Origin: Foetidibacter luteolus
GTDB lineage: Bacteria; Bacteroidota; Bacteroidia; Chitinophagales; Chitinophagaceae
Direction of reading: 5' to 3'
Assembly: GCF_009650435.1 (NCBI RefSeq)
Contig: NZ_VVIP01000035.1
Location: 248,001 to 312,000 of the forward strand
Length of the DNA: 64,000 nucleotides
The position numbers and the translations under genes were made by a program. Under the pieces are notes generated by a model, which was not told where the DNA came from, made no database searches, and saw only the letters and a list, made by a program, of their open reading frames with translations. Shown one piece after another: positions 17,183 to 26,233 of the stretch (position 1 is its first letter; every line of letters begins with the position of its first letter).

Positions 17183-20125
17183 TTGTTTTTAGTAAAAATT
17201 ACATTCCCTGCTTTCATCATTATGTTTGGAGATAAGCAAGGGTATGGCCAGGAAATAATAGGGCTTAATGAAATCAGGGGCATTACAAGAAATCAATATG
17301 GAGCAGGCATTCAAAACTGGGCTATAACACAGGATGTTAACAATCGTTTGTATGTTGCAAATAATGAAGGCCTTTTAATTTTTAATGGTACAAATTGGCA
17401 GATTCTCCCTGTTCCCAATAAAACCATTTTAAGATCTATTGCATTTGATAAGTACGGAAAACTTTATGCCGGAGCGCAGGACGAACTGGGTTATTTTGCC
17501 CCCGACAATGCCGGCAAACTTCAATATACTTCTTTAAAAGACCTGTTGCCAGACAGCGCAAAAAAGTTTGCTGATGTTTGGGAACTGGAGGTTGTTGGGA
17601 ATGATGTTTTTTTCAGGACAGACCCCATAATTTTTAAACTCACAGGCCAAAAATTTACGTCTTACCCTTCTTCTTCCAAATGGCTTTCCCTGCACCAATA
17701 TCAGGGCAAAGCAATAGCCCATGAAAAAGACCGCGGCTTATTTATTTACCAGAATAATACCTGGCAGCCATTTATTGGCGAAACCTCTCTGCCCCCCGGA
17801 TTTTTTATTACCGATATAAAGCCCGGCTCCGGAGATACCTGCCTGCTGAGTACCACAAAGAATGGTTTATACTTATTGGTACAAAATAAGTTGGCACCAT
17901 TTAAACTCATTGCTTCAGATTTTAATGCCAGCCAGCACTTTACTTCACTGTCATGGGTAGATGACAGTAGTTTTTTGGCGGGTACCTATTTTAACGGCGC
18001 ATACCGTATAACAAGGCAAGGGAAAATACTGGAAAACATTTCAACAAAAAACGGGTTGCCAAACAATACCGTCCGTTGCATTTTTACAAATAAAAACGGA
18101 AATTCATGGATTGGTCTTGACAATGGTATTGTCTTCTTTGCCTGCAATAACCCCATAAAACATATCAACCCCGCTGCGTTTAACAATGGCGCCGGTTACA
18201 GCGCCAAAACTGTAGGCGGTAACATATATTTTGCGCTTTCCACCGGTTTGCAATGGCTGCCACTTTCTTCTGCAGCCGATTTAAGTTCAATTACCGCAAA
18301 ACCCAAACTGTTGCTCAGCGGCTTAACCTGGAATTTATCGGTACTCGATAATCAGCTTCTTGTTGGCAGGGATGATGGCTTCTAGAAAGTAACCAACCAT
18401 CAGGCCAGCCTCATATCTTCTAAAACCGGCTATTGGACTTATCGCCCTATTGAAGCAGGAACATATCCATTACAAATTGCAGCAGGTAACTACCTGGGCA
18501 TCCAATTGTATGAAACAAACAACGGTAACATTCTGGAAAAGGGAGGCATCAATAAATTTTCAGAATCCAGCCGGTATGTAGAAACAGATGGCGCCACTAT
18601 CTGGGTTTCGCACCCCTATCGTGGTATTTATAAAATTACCCTTCCTGACTATACGGTTACCCATTACAACCAAAAAGATGGCTTACCTGATGATTTGGAT
18701 AACCATGTGTTTAAGATTAAAGGAAAAATATTGTTTGCAACTAAAAAAGGGATATATGAATACAACAAGCAAAATGATAAAATGCAGAAGGCAAAAGATT
18801 ATGCCCTGTTATTCGGTAACCGCCCTGTACGTTACTTAACAGAAGATGACAAAGGAAATATATGGTTTGTGCAAGACAAAATGGTTGGCGTAGCAGATTA
18901 TACAAATCAAAATCCTGTAATAAATTATATACCAGAGCTAAAAAATAAAATTGTAAGTGGCTTTGAAAACATATTTCCCTATAATACCAGCAATGTTATT
19001 GTGGGCGGTCAGGACGGATTTTATAACATTGATTACCAAAAATATCATCAAAGCATTCAGCCATTTACAGCCTATATAACATCGGTTAAAATAATCGGTT
19101 CTACAGACAGCATACTATATGGCGGCTACTCGCTCAATTCCTTAGTAAATAAACCGGCGTTGCCATATAAACACAACTCACTGCACTTTGCTTATTCTGC
19201 TTCCATCGTCCACCTTAATACAGAACTTGAGTTTAGCTACTTTCTGCAGGGCTTCGACAAAGGCTGGAGTATATGGGAGCAAACCAGTACAAAAGATTAT
19301 ACAAACCTTCCTGCCGGCTCTTATGTTTTTCATGTAAAAGCAAGAAATGGCCCGTCGCAGGAGTCTAAAGAATATACCTATTCCTTTAAAATAAGCCCGC
19401 CGTGGTACAAAACCTTATGGGCCTATATTTTATATGTGCTTACACTTTTTGAAGCATTATACCTGCTTTTTAAGCACCAGGTAAGAAAGCAGAAACAAAA
19501 AATGGAAGCTAAAAGACAGGAAGACCAAAAGAAATTTGAAGAAGAACAAAGGCAAATGGCTTACCTGCACCGCCTGCAGATGGAGCAATCTGAAAAAGAA
19601 CTCATAAGGTTACAAAACGAAAAATTAGAAGTTGAGATAGAACGAAAAAATGCAGAGCTTGCCAATACTGCACTGAATCTTGTACAAAAAAAAGAATACC
19701 TTTCAAAAATAGCAGACATTCTAAATAAACTCAATAAACCTGGAAATGAACCTATTGAACCTGGCGAGTTAAAAAAGTTACTGCGCAGCCTGGGTTCAGA
19801 AGAAAAACTTGATGAGGAATGGAGGCAGTTCTCTATTCATTTTAACAACGTACACAACAACTTTTTAATCACTCTGCAAAACAAATATCCAGGTTTAAAA
19901 CCCCACGAACTAAGATTATGTGCTTACCTCCGTATGAACCTTAGCAGCAAAGAAATGGCCCGGCTGCTCAGTATTTCTGTAAGAGGGGTAGAAATAAGCC
20001 GCTACAGGCTTCGCAAAAAGCTACAATTACAGCCTAAAGAAGATTTGTTCCAGTTTCTCATGCAGGTAGATGCAGAAGGCAAAAGCCCCAAGCAAAATAA
20101 CCAAACTTCAGAATCCACAACCTAA
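17183..20125 (+). pseudogene. SusR-like propeller/Y_Y_Y/LuxR-HTH regulator interrupted by one in-frame TAG
   Basis: One reading frame runs from a TTG start at 17183 to the TAA at 20123-20125 with a single internal stop, TAG at 18383-18385, inside the propeller (VGRDDGF-stop-KVTNHQ). The codons after it stay open and join the second half in the same frame without any shift. Architecture of the joined 980-residue protein: signal peptide, about seven-bladed sensor propeller (NGLPNNTVRCIFTNKNGNSWIG repeats), Y_Y_Y domain (LQGFDKGWSIWE...LPAGSYVFHVKARN), one membrane helix (TLWAYILYVLTLFEALYLLF), a long coiled coil and a LuxR-type helix-turn-helix (LSSKEMARLLSISVRGVEISRYRLRKKL). It lacks kinase and receiver domains. 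It is divergent from the beta-glucan genes and would be their inducer-sensing activator. A TGG-to-TAG change is the simplest cause; sequencing error or readthrough cannot be excluded. Confidence 0.8.
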
Positions 20126-20261
20126 ACTACTTTCATATATGCCCCGGCTTATCTCAAAAGCAGGTTGTTGATGGTATGCACCGCGTAAAACTTTGCAATA
20201 GCATTCTTCAATCTCGCCACAGGGTTGCAGGGCTATTGTATTGTTTGCACCAGAATTTTTT

Positions 20262-20390
20262 TTAGGGGGTGTCCCTCGTACCTCGGGCCGGGCTTTCCGC
20301 TATTACTCCGGCACAAGGCCCTGCTGCTATGGCCTCACCGGGGTAACCGCTTCAATCCCTCACCCGACGGTGCAGCCTGTTGTTTTTCCT
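20262..20390. repeat. dispersed GCGGAAAGCCCG-type repeat, copy 1 (reverse)
   Basis: The block CGGGCTTTCCGCTATTACTC with following CCGGCACAAGGCCCTGCTGC and a CACCGGGGTAACCGCTTCAATCC-like segment is the reverse complement of the copy at 59255-59385 and related to copies at about 31435 and 36208. It lies in the 596-base gap between the convergent regulator and radical SAM genes; the rest of that gap (20391-20721) holds only a short CCGGAT/ATCCGG hairpin near 20508 and no visible gene. Confidence 0.7.
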
Positions 20391-20721
20391 GCGGGCAGGT
20401 TGTATGCCTTGTAAATAAAAAAAGCAACACCGCATTTCATCCGGGCAATTTATAGCATGTACAGGATAAAAATATTCAATAGCCGTAGCACTAAATATGA
20501 ATAGGCCGGATTTTATCCGGGGTTGGCATTTGGCGATGGTCTCTCAACACCAACAGGGTTGAAAAAGCTATTCACATCCTCATCCTGTTTGCGGTACACA
20601 TATAGCCCTCGGGGGCGCTACTGCACGTTTTACGCAGCATCTATTATAACCTGGCAATAAAAAACCATGCAGACATTTCTTCGGTTGGTTCTTTGGATGG
20701 CTGTTGCTAAACCGGTTTCAT

Positions 20722-22134
20722 TTATTGGCTAATTGTGCTGGCCGGGTGCCCCTTTATTTTTTCCAGCATCATTCCCGTACGGGCGGCCAGGGCTTTCAGT
20801 TTCAGCTTCACCTTTAGTAAAGCGGCGTTGCTCTTGCTGTACAGTACTTCATTCTGTATCCAGCTCATAGCGTAGTGATAGTAGCGGCGGTTATAAGCAC
20901 GTTTAAAATCTATATCCCTGTCGGTACTGGTCTCCCAGGGCAGGTTTTCAATAAACACATCTTCTACCTCACTGTAAAGCGGCGTTCCTTTAATGGGGTA
21001 GGCTACGGTAATGGTGTACTGGTCTGGGTTTGAATAGCGCAGGTGGTGCAGGGTTTCTTTAATATCCTGCTCGTTTTCCCCGGGATAGCCCAGCATAATG
21101 AATGTGCCGGCCTGCATGCCATACCGTTTCACCAGCCTGATCATTTCCCTTACCTGCTCCACTTTAACACGGCGGTCCATAGCGTCAATAATCTTTTGCG
21201 AGCCACTTTCAGCGCCAATCCACACCCTGAAGCAGCCACTTTCTTTCAACAGTTGCACTACTTCTTCCGTAAGCCTGTCTGCCCGTGAAATAATTTCGTA
21301 GGGTACAACCGCTTCACGGGTTCGCACTTCCATCACAAATTCCTTCAACCATTTGTGGTTAATCGTAAATACATCATCCACAAACCAAATCATATCAAAG
21401 CTATAATGCTGTTTTAGCCATTGCATTTCATCCACCACCAGCTTAGGGTTTCTGCGGCGGTAGCTGGCGCCATATACCGCACGGCTGCACCATTTGCAGG
21501 AGTATGGGCAGCCCCGCATGGTGCTTACATTTACCATGCTTGTTCCATGGCGTTGCTGCCATACATCAAAGTATTGCTGCAGGTTTATTTTTTGCCTTGC
21601 CGGAAAAGGCAGCTTATTAATGTCCCTGATTAGTACGCGGTCTTCATTGGTAACCACTTCATCGTTGTTGTTAATATAGGCTATGCCCGGCACAGCTTCC
21701 AGCAGTGGCGTGGGTTCTTTTTCAAATAGTTTTACCAGCTCCAACATGGTATCTTCCCCTTCGCCAAACACAACCACATCAGCGCCATAGCGTAAAAAAT
21801 TCTCTTTATGGTTCCGCACCTCCGGCCCGCCCAGTACTATTTTGGTATTAGGTAAAAGCTGCCTGTTGCTGCGGATAAAATGAATCACCTTCAGCACGTT
21901 TAGTTTGGTCATTAGGTTGGTGTAAATGGCAATGATATCCGGCTGGTCAATCAGTATACGCCGTTTTAATTCTCCCGGCGACTGGAACGTGGAATCAAAA
22001 ACTTCGTTGGCATAACCGTTTTCTTCCAGGTAAGCGGCAATGTACAGTATGCCCAACGGTGGGTATGGCCGCATAATCTGCTGTTCTTTGGCATCTTCGG
22101 CAATAAAGTATCCATGCGTAAGCAGTATTTTCAT
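20722..22134 (-). CDS. B12-binding/radical SAM protein
   Basis: A 470-residue protein. Residues 1-145 form a cobalamin-binding-like Rossmann domain (MRPYPPLGILYIAAYLEENG, IVLGGPEV, VVFGEGE), followed by a radical SAM domain with cluster cysteines C209, C213 and C216 in RGCPYSCKWC. Later motifs (WFVDDVFT, WIGAESGSQKIIDAMDR, GTFIMLGYPGE) are usual for the BchE-like class, which perform methylations, cyclisations or other radical chemistry on lipids, cofactors and natural products. The DxHxxG base-off motif is not seen. It overlaps the methyltransferase gene by 4 bases (ATGA), so the two are translationally coupled. Substrate unknown. Confidence 0.8.
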   Translation of the reverse strand: MKILLTHGYFIAEDAKEQQIMRPYPPLGILYIAAYLEENGYANEVFDSTFQSPGELKRRILIDQPDIIAIYTNLMTKLNVLKVIHFIRSNRQLLPNTKIVLGGPEVRNHKENFLRYGADVVVFGEGEDTMLELVKLFEKEPTPLLEAVPGIAYINNNDEVVTNEDRVLIRDINKLPFPARQKINLQQYFDVWQQRHGTSMVNVSTMRGCPYSCKWCSRAVYGASYRRRNPKLVVDEMQWLKQHYSFDMIWFVDDVFTINHKWLKEFVMEVRTREAVVPYEIISRADRLTEEVVQLLKESGCFRVWIGAESGSQKIIDAMDRRVKVEQVREMIRLVKRYGMQAGTFIMLGYPGENEQDIKETLHHLRYSNPDQYTITVAYPIKGTPLYSEVEDVFIENLPWETSTDRDIDFKRAYNRRYYHYAMSWIQNEVLYSKSNAALLKVKLKLKALAARTGMMLEKIKGHPASTISQ

Positions 22135-22940
22135 TGCCCTTTCTTTTTAAGTATCATACAAAAATGATCTGCAAAAGCCGAGAACATGGTATGGTTGCCC
22201 CAGCCATTATCCCAACGGTTAAACCTGTTTAGCCACGATGGTTTTGCAGCAAAATAGCGCTCCAGGTAAGAGGGGGGAACAAAAAAGCCAACCGGGTTTA
22301 CCTGTTGTTTTTTAAAATGCTGCCGGAAAATTTTTTGCAGGGTCCAGGGGTGATAGTAATAAACCGGCAGTTGATTTTCACCGGCTTTGAACAACGTAAA
22401 TTTTTGCAGGCGCCTAAACGCCCTTTTAAAATCCAGCTTCACCGTATAATACAGCATTTCCCAAAGGCAAAACCGGCCCATTACCACAAAAACCAATACC
22501 GCTCCGTTTGTAGTAAGGGTGGAAAGGCTGTTGCAGAGCACCTGCATTTCCTTGTCATCAATACAATTAAGCCCGCCGAAATTTGAAAGCACCAAATCAA
22601 AATGCCGGTTAGCAAAGGCTGCTGAAATGTTCGCAAAGCTACAGACCTGCAACTCCAGGCCACCTTGTATATTTTGGCCTGAGGCTTTTTGCCTGGCCTG
22701 CTCAATCATGGCGGCTGAAGCGTCTGTTGCACAAACGTAGTGCCCCAGTGCGGCAAGCCTTACAGCATCTTCTCCGGTGCCGCAGTTGAGTTCCAAAATA
22801 TTGAGCGGCTTTTGATAACGGTTTAATACAGGTAGTAGCAGTTTCCACACTTTATCTCGCTGCAGCTTTCCGATACGCGTAGCGGTAAAATCACTGTCGT
22901 AAGTGCCTGCCATAATATCGAAAGGAGAAGTTGTGATCAT
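22131..22940 (-). CDS. class I SAM-dependent methyltransferase
   Basis: A 269-residue Rossmann-type methyltransferase. Motif I is ILELNCGTGEDAVRLAALG (about 46-64), followed by VCATDASAAMIEQAR with the acidic residue that binds the SAM ribose, and motif IV-like FDLVLSNFGGLNCI. The C-terminal half (HPWTLQKIFRQHFKK...PSYLERYFAAKPSWLNRFNRWDNGWGNHTMFSAFADHFCMIL) is typical of small-molecule or lipid methyltransferases. Its last 4 bases overlap the start of the radical SAM gene at 22134, suggesting that both act on one product. Substrate unknown. Confidence 0.82.
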   Translation of the reverse strand: MITTSPFDIMAGTYDSDFTATRIGKLQRDKVWKLLLPVLNRYQKPLNILELNCGTGEDAVRLAALGHYVCATDASAAMIEQARQKASGQNIQGGLELQVCSFANISAAFANRHFDLVLSNFGGLNCIDDKEMQVLCNSLSTLTTNGAVLVFVVMGRFCLWEMLYYTVKLDFKRAFRRLQKFTLFKAGENQLPVYYYHPWTLQKIFRQHFKKQQVNPVGFFVPPSYLERYFAAKPSWLNRFNRWDNGWGNHTMFSAFADHFCMILKKKGQ

Positions 22941-22992
22941 ACGCCTGTAAACAGCTTTAATAATTTGATTTTATCTACGCTTAAATGCCGCC

Positions 22993-23085
22993 ATATTAAC
23001 CGGACGATGAAGTGCTTGCGACGCAACGATGATGCTATGGAAATATGTCGCTGGTATCATAGTCGTGAATGGTCAATGGTGAATA
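22993..23085. repeat. dispersed TTGCGTCGCAA repeat (reverse orientation)
   Basis: Core TTGCGACGCAA at 23016-23026. Left flank CCGGACGATGAAG and right flank GATGCTATGG...TCGCTGGTATCATAGTCGTG match the other full copies read on the opposite strand. It separates the methyltransferase gene from the second radical SAM gene. Confidence 0.8.
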
Positions 23086-23113
23086 ATTATGCTTGGTTAG
23101 TATTACAGCCCGG

Positions 23114-24571
23114 CTAGTATTGAAACGCCTTCATTTTCTGCCGGTACATAAACCCGGTATACCAATGCCAGGGTACTTTGACAATTCTTTTTACATGCGC
23201 AAAGCGTAAACCCCACGGCTGCCTGAACAACTTTTGTACATCCGCCTTTGTGGTAGCCAGGTTAAACCTGCTGTGCACATAGCGGTGCAGGTGCTTGTAA
23301 AAAGGGGCAGGATAAGTATTCCTGAACATCAGTGCCAGTTCATCAGAATCTGTCCAGTTGGCTTTTTCACGCAACTCAGCTTCTACGCTTTCATAAAACT
23401 TTGTGCCCGGCAGTGGGTACGAAACTGAAATGCCAATATCACTGGGCAGCAACCGGCTAATCATGCGTATGGTTTTTTCAATATCTTCTTTTGTTTCGCC
23501 CGGGTAACCAAACTGAATAAAAAAAGAAGGTTTCATACCGTACTTTTTTATCAACCCTGTCGCTTCCTCTATCTGTTGCAGCGTGGTGCCTTTGTCCATA
23601 GCATCCAGTATTTTTTGCGAGCCGCTTTCTGCCCCCATCCAAATATTACTGCACCCGCTGCGGGCAAGGCTGGCTATATAATTTTCCTGCAACAGCAAAT
23701 CTGCCCGGCATTGAATTTTGTAATTCAGTTGAAGGTTCTCCTGTTGTGTTAACTCCGCAAAGCGGTTTACCCAACCGGGTTTAAGGCCAAAAATGTCATC
23801 ACAAAACCAGATACGGTCAAATGGGTAGCGGGCTTTCAGCATCTTTATTTCCGCCACTACATTTTCCGGTGAGCGGGAGTTGTACCGGTTGCCATAAATG
23901 GGCTTGGCACACCAGTTACATTTAAAGGGGCAGCCCCTTGTTGTAGCCAGGTTTATGGAAAAATAACCGTGGCGTTGCATCCAAACCTCGCGGTAAACAT
24001 CCAGGTTAACCAGGTCCCATGCGGGAAAAGGCAGTTCATCCAGTTCTTTTAATACCATGCGCCGGGCGGTTTTAATGGTATTGCCGCCCTGGCGAAAAGC
24101 AATGCCCTGGATAGAAAAGAAATCAGCACCGGCTTTACCCAGTTGTGCAACCAGCTCTTTAAGGGTTATCTCTGCCTCGCCCAATAAAATAAAGTCGGCG
24201 CCATTGTCCAGGTATTTTTCAAAATGATCGGTGGAGTCTGAACTGGAAACAATTACGGTGCAGCCTTTTGCTTTGGCTATGCGTATCATTTCAAAGGCTG
24301 CCTCCCGCATGTTGGTAAGGCACATTTTGGTTAAGTAGTTAAAGCCGTCATCATAAATGGTAAAAATCTCCGGCTGCATGCTATCAATATGCGGAACAAC
24401 TTCTGCAGCGTTATGTGCAAACATGGTATCAAAAATCTTCACTTCGCAACCCTGTTGCCGCATTAACGCTGCTGCATACATGGTACCCAGGGGTGGGTAT
24501 GGCTGCGCCGTTTTCCATTGCTTGGCATCGTACCGGTGAAACCATGAGTGGGTAAATAGAATGCGTTTCAT
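23114..24571 (-). CDS. B12-binding/radical SAM protein, paralogue of the gene at 20722
   Basis: A 485-residue protein from the ATG at 24571 (MKRILFTHSWFHRYD); the frame is open 14 codons further but the extension has no family resemblance. It has the same plan as its neighbour: cobalamin-binding-like domain (QPYPPLGTMYAAALMRQQG, GADFILLGEAE), then radical SAM cysteines C214, C218 and C221 in RGCPFKCNWC, and WFCDDIFGL, WMGAESGSQKILDAMDKG, FFIQFGYPGE. The close match suggests duplication and two successive steps on one substrate or related substrates. The C-terminal 80 residues, rich in Arg, Phe and Trp, may sit on the membrane. Reaction unknown. Confidence 0.8.
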   Translation of the reverse strand: MKRILFTHSWFHRYDAKQWKTAQPYPPLGTMYAAALMRQQGCEVKIFDTMFAHNAAEVVPHIDSMQPEIFTIYDDGFNYLTKMCLTNMREAAFEMIRIAKAKGCTVIVSSSDSTDHFEKYLDNGADFILLGEAEITLKELVAQLGKAGADFFSIQGIAFRQGGNTIKTARRMVLKELDELPFPAWDLVNLDVYREVWMQRHGYFSINLATTRGCPFKCNWCAKPIYGNRYNSRSPENVVAEIKMLKARYPFDRIWFCDDIFGLKPGWVNRFAELTQQENLQLNYKIQCRADLLLQENYIASLARSGCSNIWMGAESGSQKILDAMDKGTTLQQIEEATGLIKKYGMKPSFFIQFGYPGETKEDIEKTIRMISRLLPSDIGISVSYPLPGTKFYESVEAELREKANWTDSDELALMFRNTYPAPFYKHLHRYVHSRFNLATTKADVQKLFRQPWGLRFAHVKRIVKVPWHWYTGFMYRQKMKAFQY

Positions 24572-24678
24572 ACGTGTTTGGCGTAAGGCAATGTACGTAT
24601 AGCACATCAACAACTTACAGCCTTATGAATACGTATAACAAGTAGCGGGGTTGCCTGTGGGCTTAAAAGGGTGCTGCT

Positions 24679-25650
24679 TTATAGCTGGTACTGTTGTTTT
24701 AATTCCGCGGCAATGCGCTCTATAGATTCGTTCAGCGGCGTATATGTAAAGCCGGGCAGGTATTGCAGCAGCTTGCTGTTATCAAAATACACTTTGGTTA
24801 GGGATGTGCGGGCTGTTTCTTTTGTAAGCATTGGCGTTTTGCCGGTAAACATGCTTTTAACAGCTTCTGCACGCCACACAATTTCCGCGATTAGGGGTGT
24901 AACCTCCCGGTGCGGCGGCCTTTTATTAAAGCTGTTGGCAATAGCGGTAAACAGTTCACGAAAAGAGATATTTTCTGTGTTGATGATAAACCTTTGGGAG
25001 TGTATGTCGCTTTCCATCAGCATTATCATGGCTTTTACCACATCGGCAACATCGGTAAAGCCGCTGATGCCATTGGTATACCAGGGAAACTCTTTATAAG
25101 CGCTCTTAAACAATTCTGCGGAGCCCTTGCTCCAGTCTCCGCTGCCCAGTATAATACTAGGGTTAACAATAACAGCGTTAAGGCCCTCGCTTATACCGCG
25201 CCACACTTCCATTTCTGCCAGGTACTTGCTTTTGCCGTATTCGCTGTTGCTGGTTTCCGGTGTCCAGAACATGGTTTCATTAATGCTTTCACCTTCCCTT
25301 ATCCTTCCCAACGCGGCTACGGAGCTTACAAAAACCATTTTTTCAATCCCGGCATCCAGGCTGGCATTTACCACATTGGCAGTGCCTTCAATATTGGTTT
25401 GCTGCAGTACATGTTTTGTTTTGGGGCTAAAAGAAACAATGGCGGCGCAATGGTACACCTGGCGGGCATCGGCCAATACTTCTTCCAGCGCAACAACATC
25501 CAGTATATCGGCTTTTACCCATTCTATACCGGGCATATTGCCTGCCGGGGCAGTTCTGTTGTACAGTGCCCTTACCTGTTTACCCTGCCTGGCCAGTTCT
25601 TTAACCAGGTGCGAACCTACCAGGCCCGTAGCGCCTGTAACTACAATCAT
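24679..25650 (-). CDS. extended SDR, NAD-dependent epimerase/dehydratase (dihydroflavonol reductase-like)
   Basis: About 323 residues from the ATG at 25650, which begins the Rossmann motif directly (MIVVTGATGLVGSHLVKELARQG). The catalytic YxxxK is SEYGKSKYLAEM, and PSIILGSGDWSKGS fits the substrate loop of dihydroflavonol-4-reductase or hydroxysteroid dehydrogenase-like members. The open frame upstream to 25809 runs through a dispersed repeat and is not part of the gene. It reads toward the radical SAM genes with 107 bases between and may belong to the same pathway, for instance hopanoid or carotenoid-like lipid modification; that is a guess. Confidence 0.8.
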   Translation of the reverse strand: MIVVTGATGLVGSHLVKELARQGKQVRALYNRTAPAGNMPGIEWVKADILDVVALEEVLADARQVYHCAAIVSFSPKTKHVLQQTNIEGTANVVNASLDAGIEKMVFVSSVAALGRIREGESINETMFWTPETSNSEYGKSKYLAEMEVWRGISEGLNAVIVNPSIILGSGDWSKGSAELFKSAYKEFPWYTNGISGFTDVADVVKAMIMLMESDIHSQRFIINTENISFRELFTAIANSFNKRPPHREVTPLIAEIVWRAEAVKSMFTGKTPMLTKETARTSLTKVYFDNSKLLQYLPGFTYTPLNESIERIAAELKQQYQL

Positions 25651-25758
25651 AGCTTTAGTTTGAAACCCAAATTTGGCAAATGGCGCTAAAGGTAAGCATG
25701 CAGCGTAAATGTTGCTGTTGTTTTTAGCATGAAGAATGGGGTGGCCGGCTTTTGGTTC

Positions 25759-25840
25759 ATTGTGGGAGGCATCGTTGCGTCGCACTACGTTCATCGGCTG
25801 GTATTTCATGGCATCTTTTCAGCCCGGGTAGTTTATTGGT
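25759..25840. repeat. dispersed TTGCGTCGCAA repeat (partial)
   Basis: TTGCGTCGCA at 25775-25784, with CATCG before and TTCATCGGCTGGTATTTCATGG after, and the typical terminal TTTTCAGCCCGGGTAG. It lies upstream of the SDR gene. Confidence 0.7.
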
Positions 25841-26233
25841 GAGTGGTGAGTAGTGAGTGGTGAGTGGGTGCATCCGCTTCGACTTTCATCATTCAAAATT
25901 CCTTGTTCCTTGTTCGATATTAGGTTCGTGAGTGGTGAGTGGGGGTGCATTCCGCTTCGTCGTTTTATTATTCAAAATTCCTTGTTCATCGCAATCGCAA
26001 GTGAGCGTGAGTAATCGTGAATCGTGAGGGGGCGCTCTTCCTTCCTCATTCAAAACTCCTTGTTTCTTGTTCGATATTAAGTTCGTGAGTGGTGAGTGGG
26101 GTGCATTCCGCTTCGTCCTTTCATTATTCAAAATTCCTTGTTCATCCCAATCGCAAGTGAGCGTGAGTAATCGTGAATCGTGAGGGGGCGCTCTTCCTTC
26201 TTCATTCAAAATTCCTTGTTCCTTATTCAATAT
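25838..26233. repeat. tandem repeat array, period about 157 bp
   Basis: Two full units (starting near 25924 and 26081) and flanking partial units consist of GTTCGTGAGTGGTGAGTGG, GTGCATTCCGCTTCGTC, ATTCAAAATTCCTTGTTC, CGCAAGTGAGCGTGAGTAATCG and GTGAGGGGGCGCTCTTCCTT. A 113-codon open frame on the minus strand crosses it, but it merely translates the repeat (EQGILN twice or more) and is not called. Related sequence occurs at 51104-51262. The array fills the gap between the SDR gene and the dehydrogenase gene and touches the 3' end of the latter. Confidence 0.85.

Noticed and set aside
24910..25689. 259-codon plus-strand frame
   Set aside because: Antisense to the SDR gene, which has a clear Rossmann motif and YxxxK site.
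25889..26230. 113-codon open frame on the minus strand
   Set aside because: It only translates the 157-bp tandem repeat; the protein is itself repetitive, has no family resemblance and ends against the dehydrogenase gene.
25838..26233. Possible CRISPR array
   Set aside because: The period is about 157 bp with only two full units, the units are alike over their whole length, there are no unique spacers and no cas genes.
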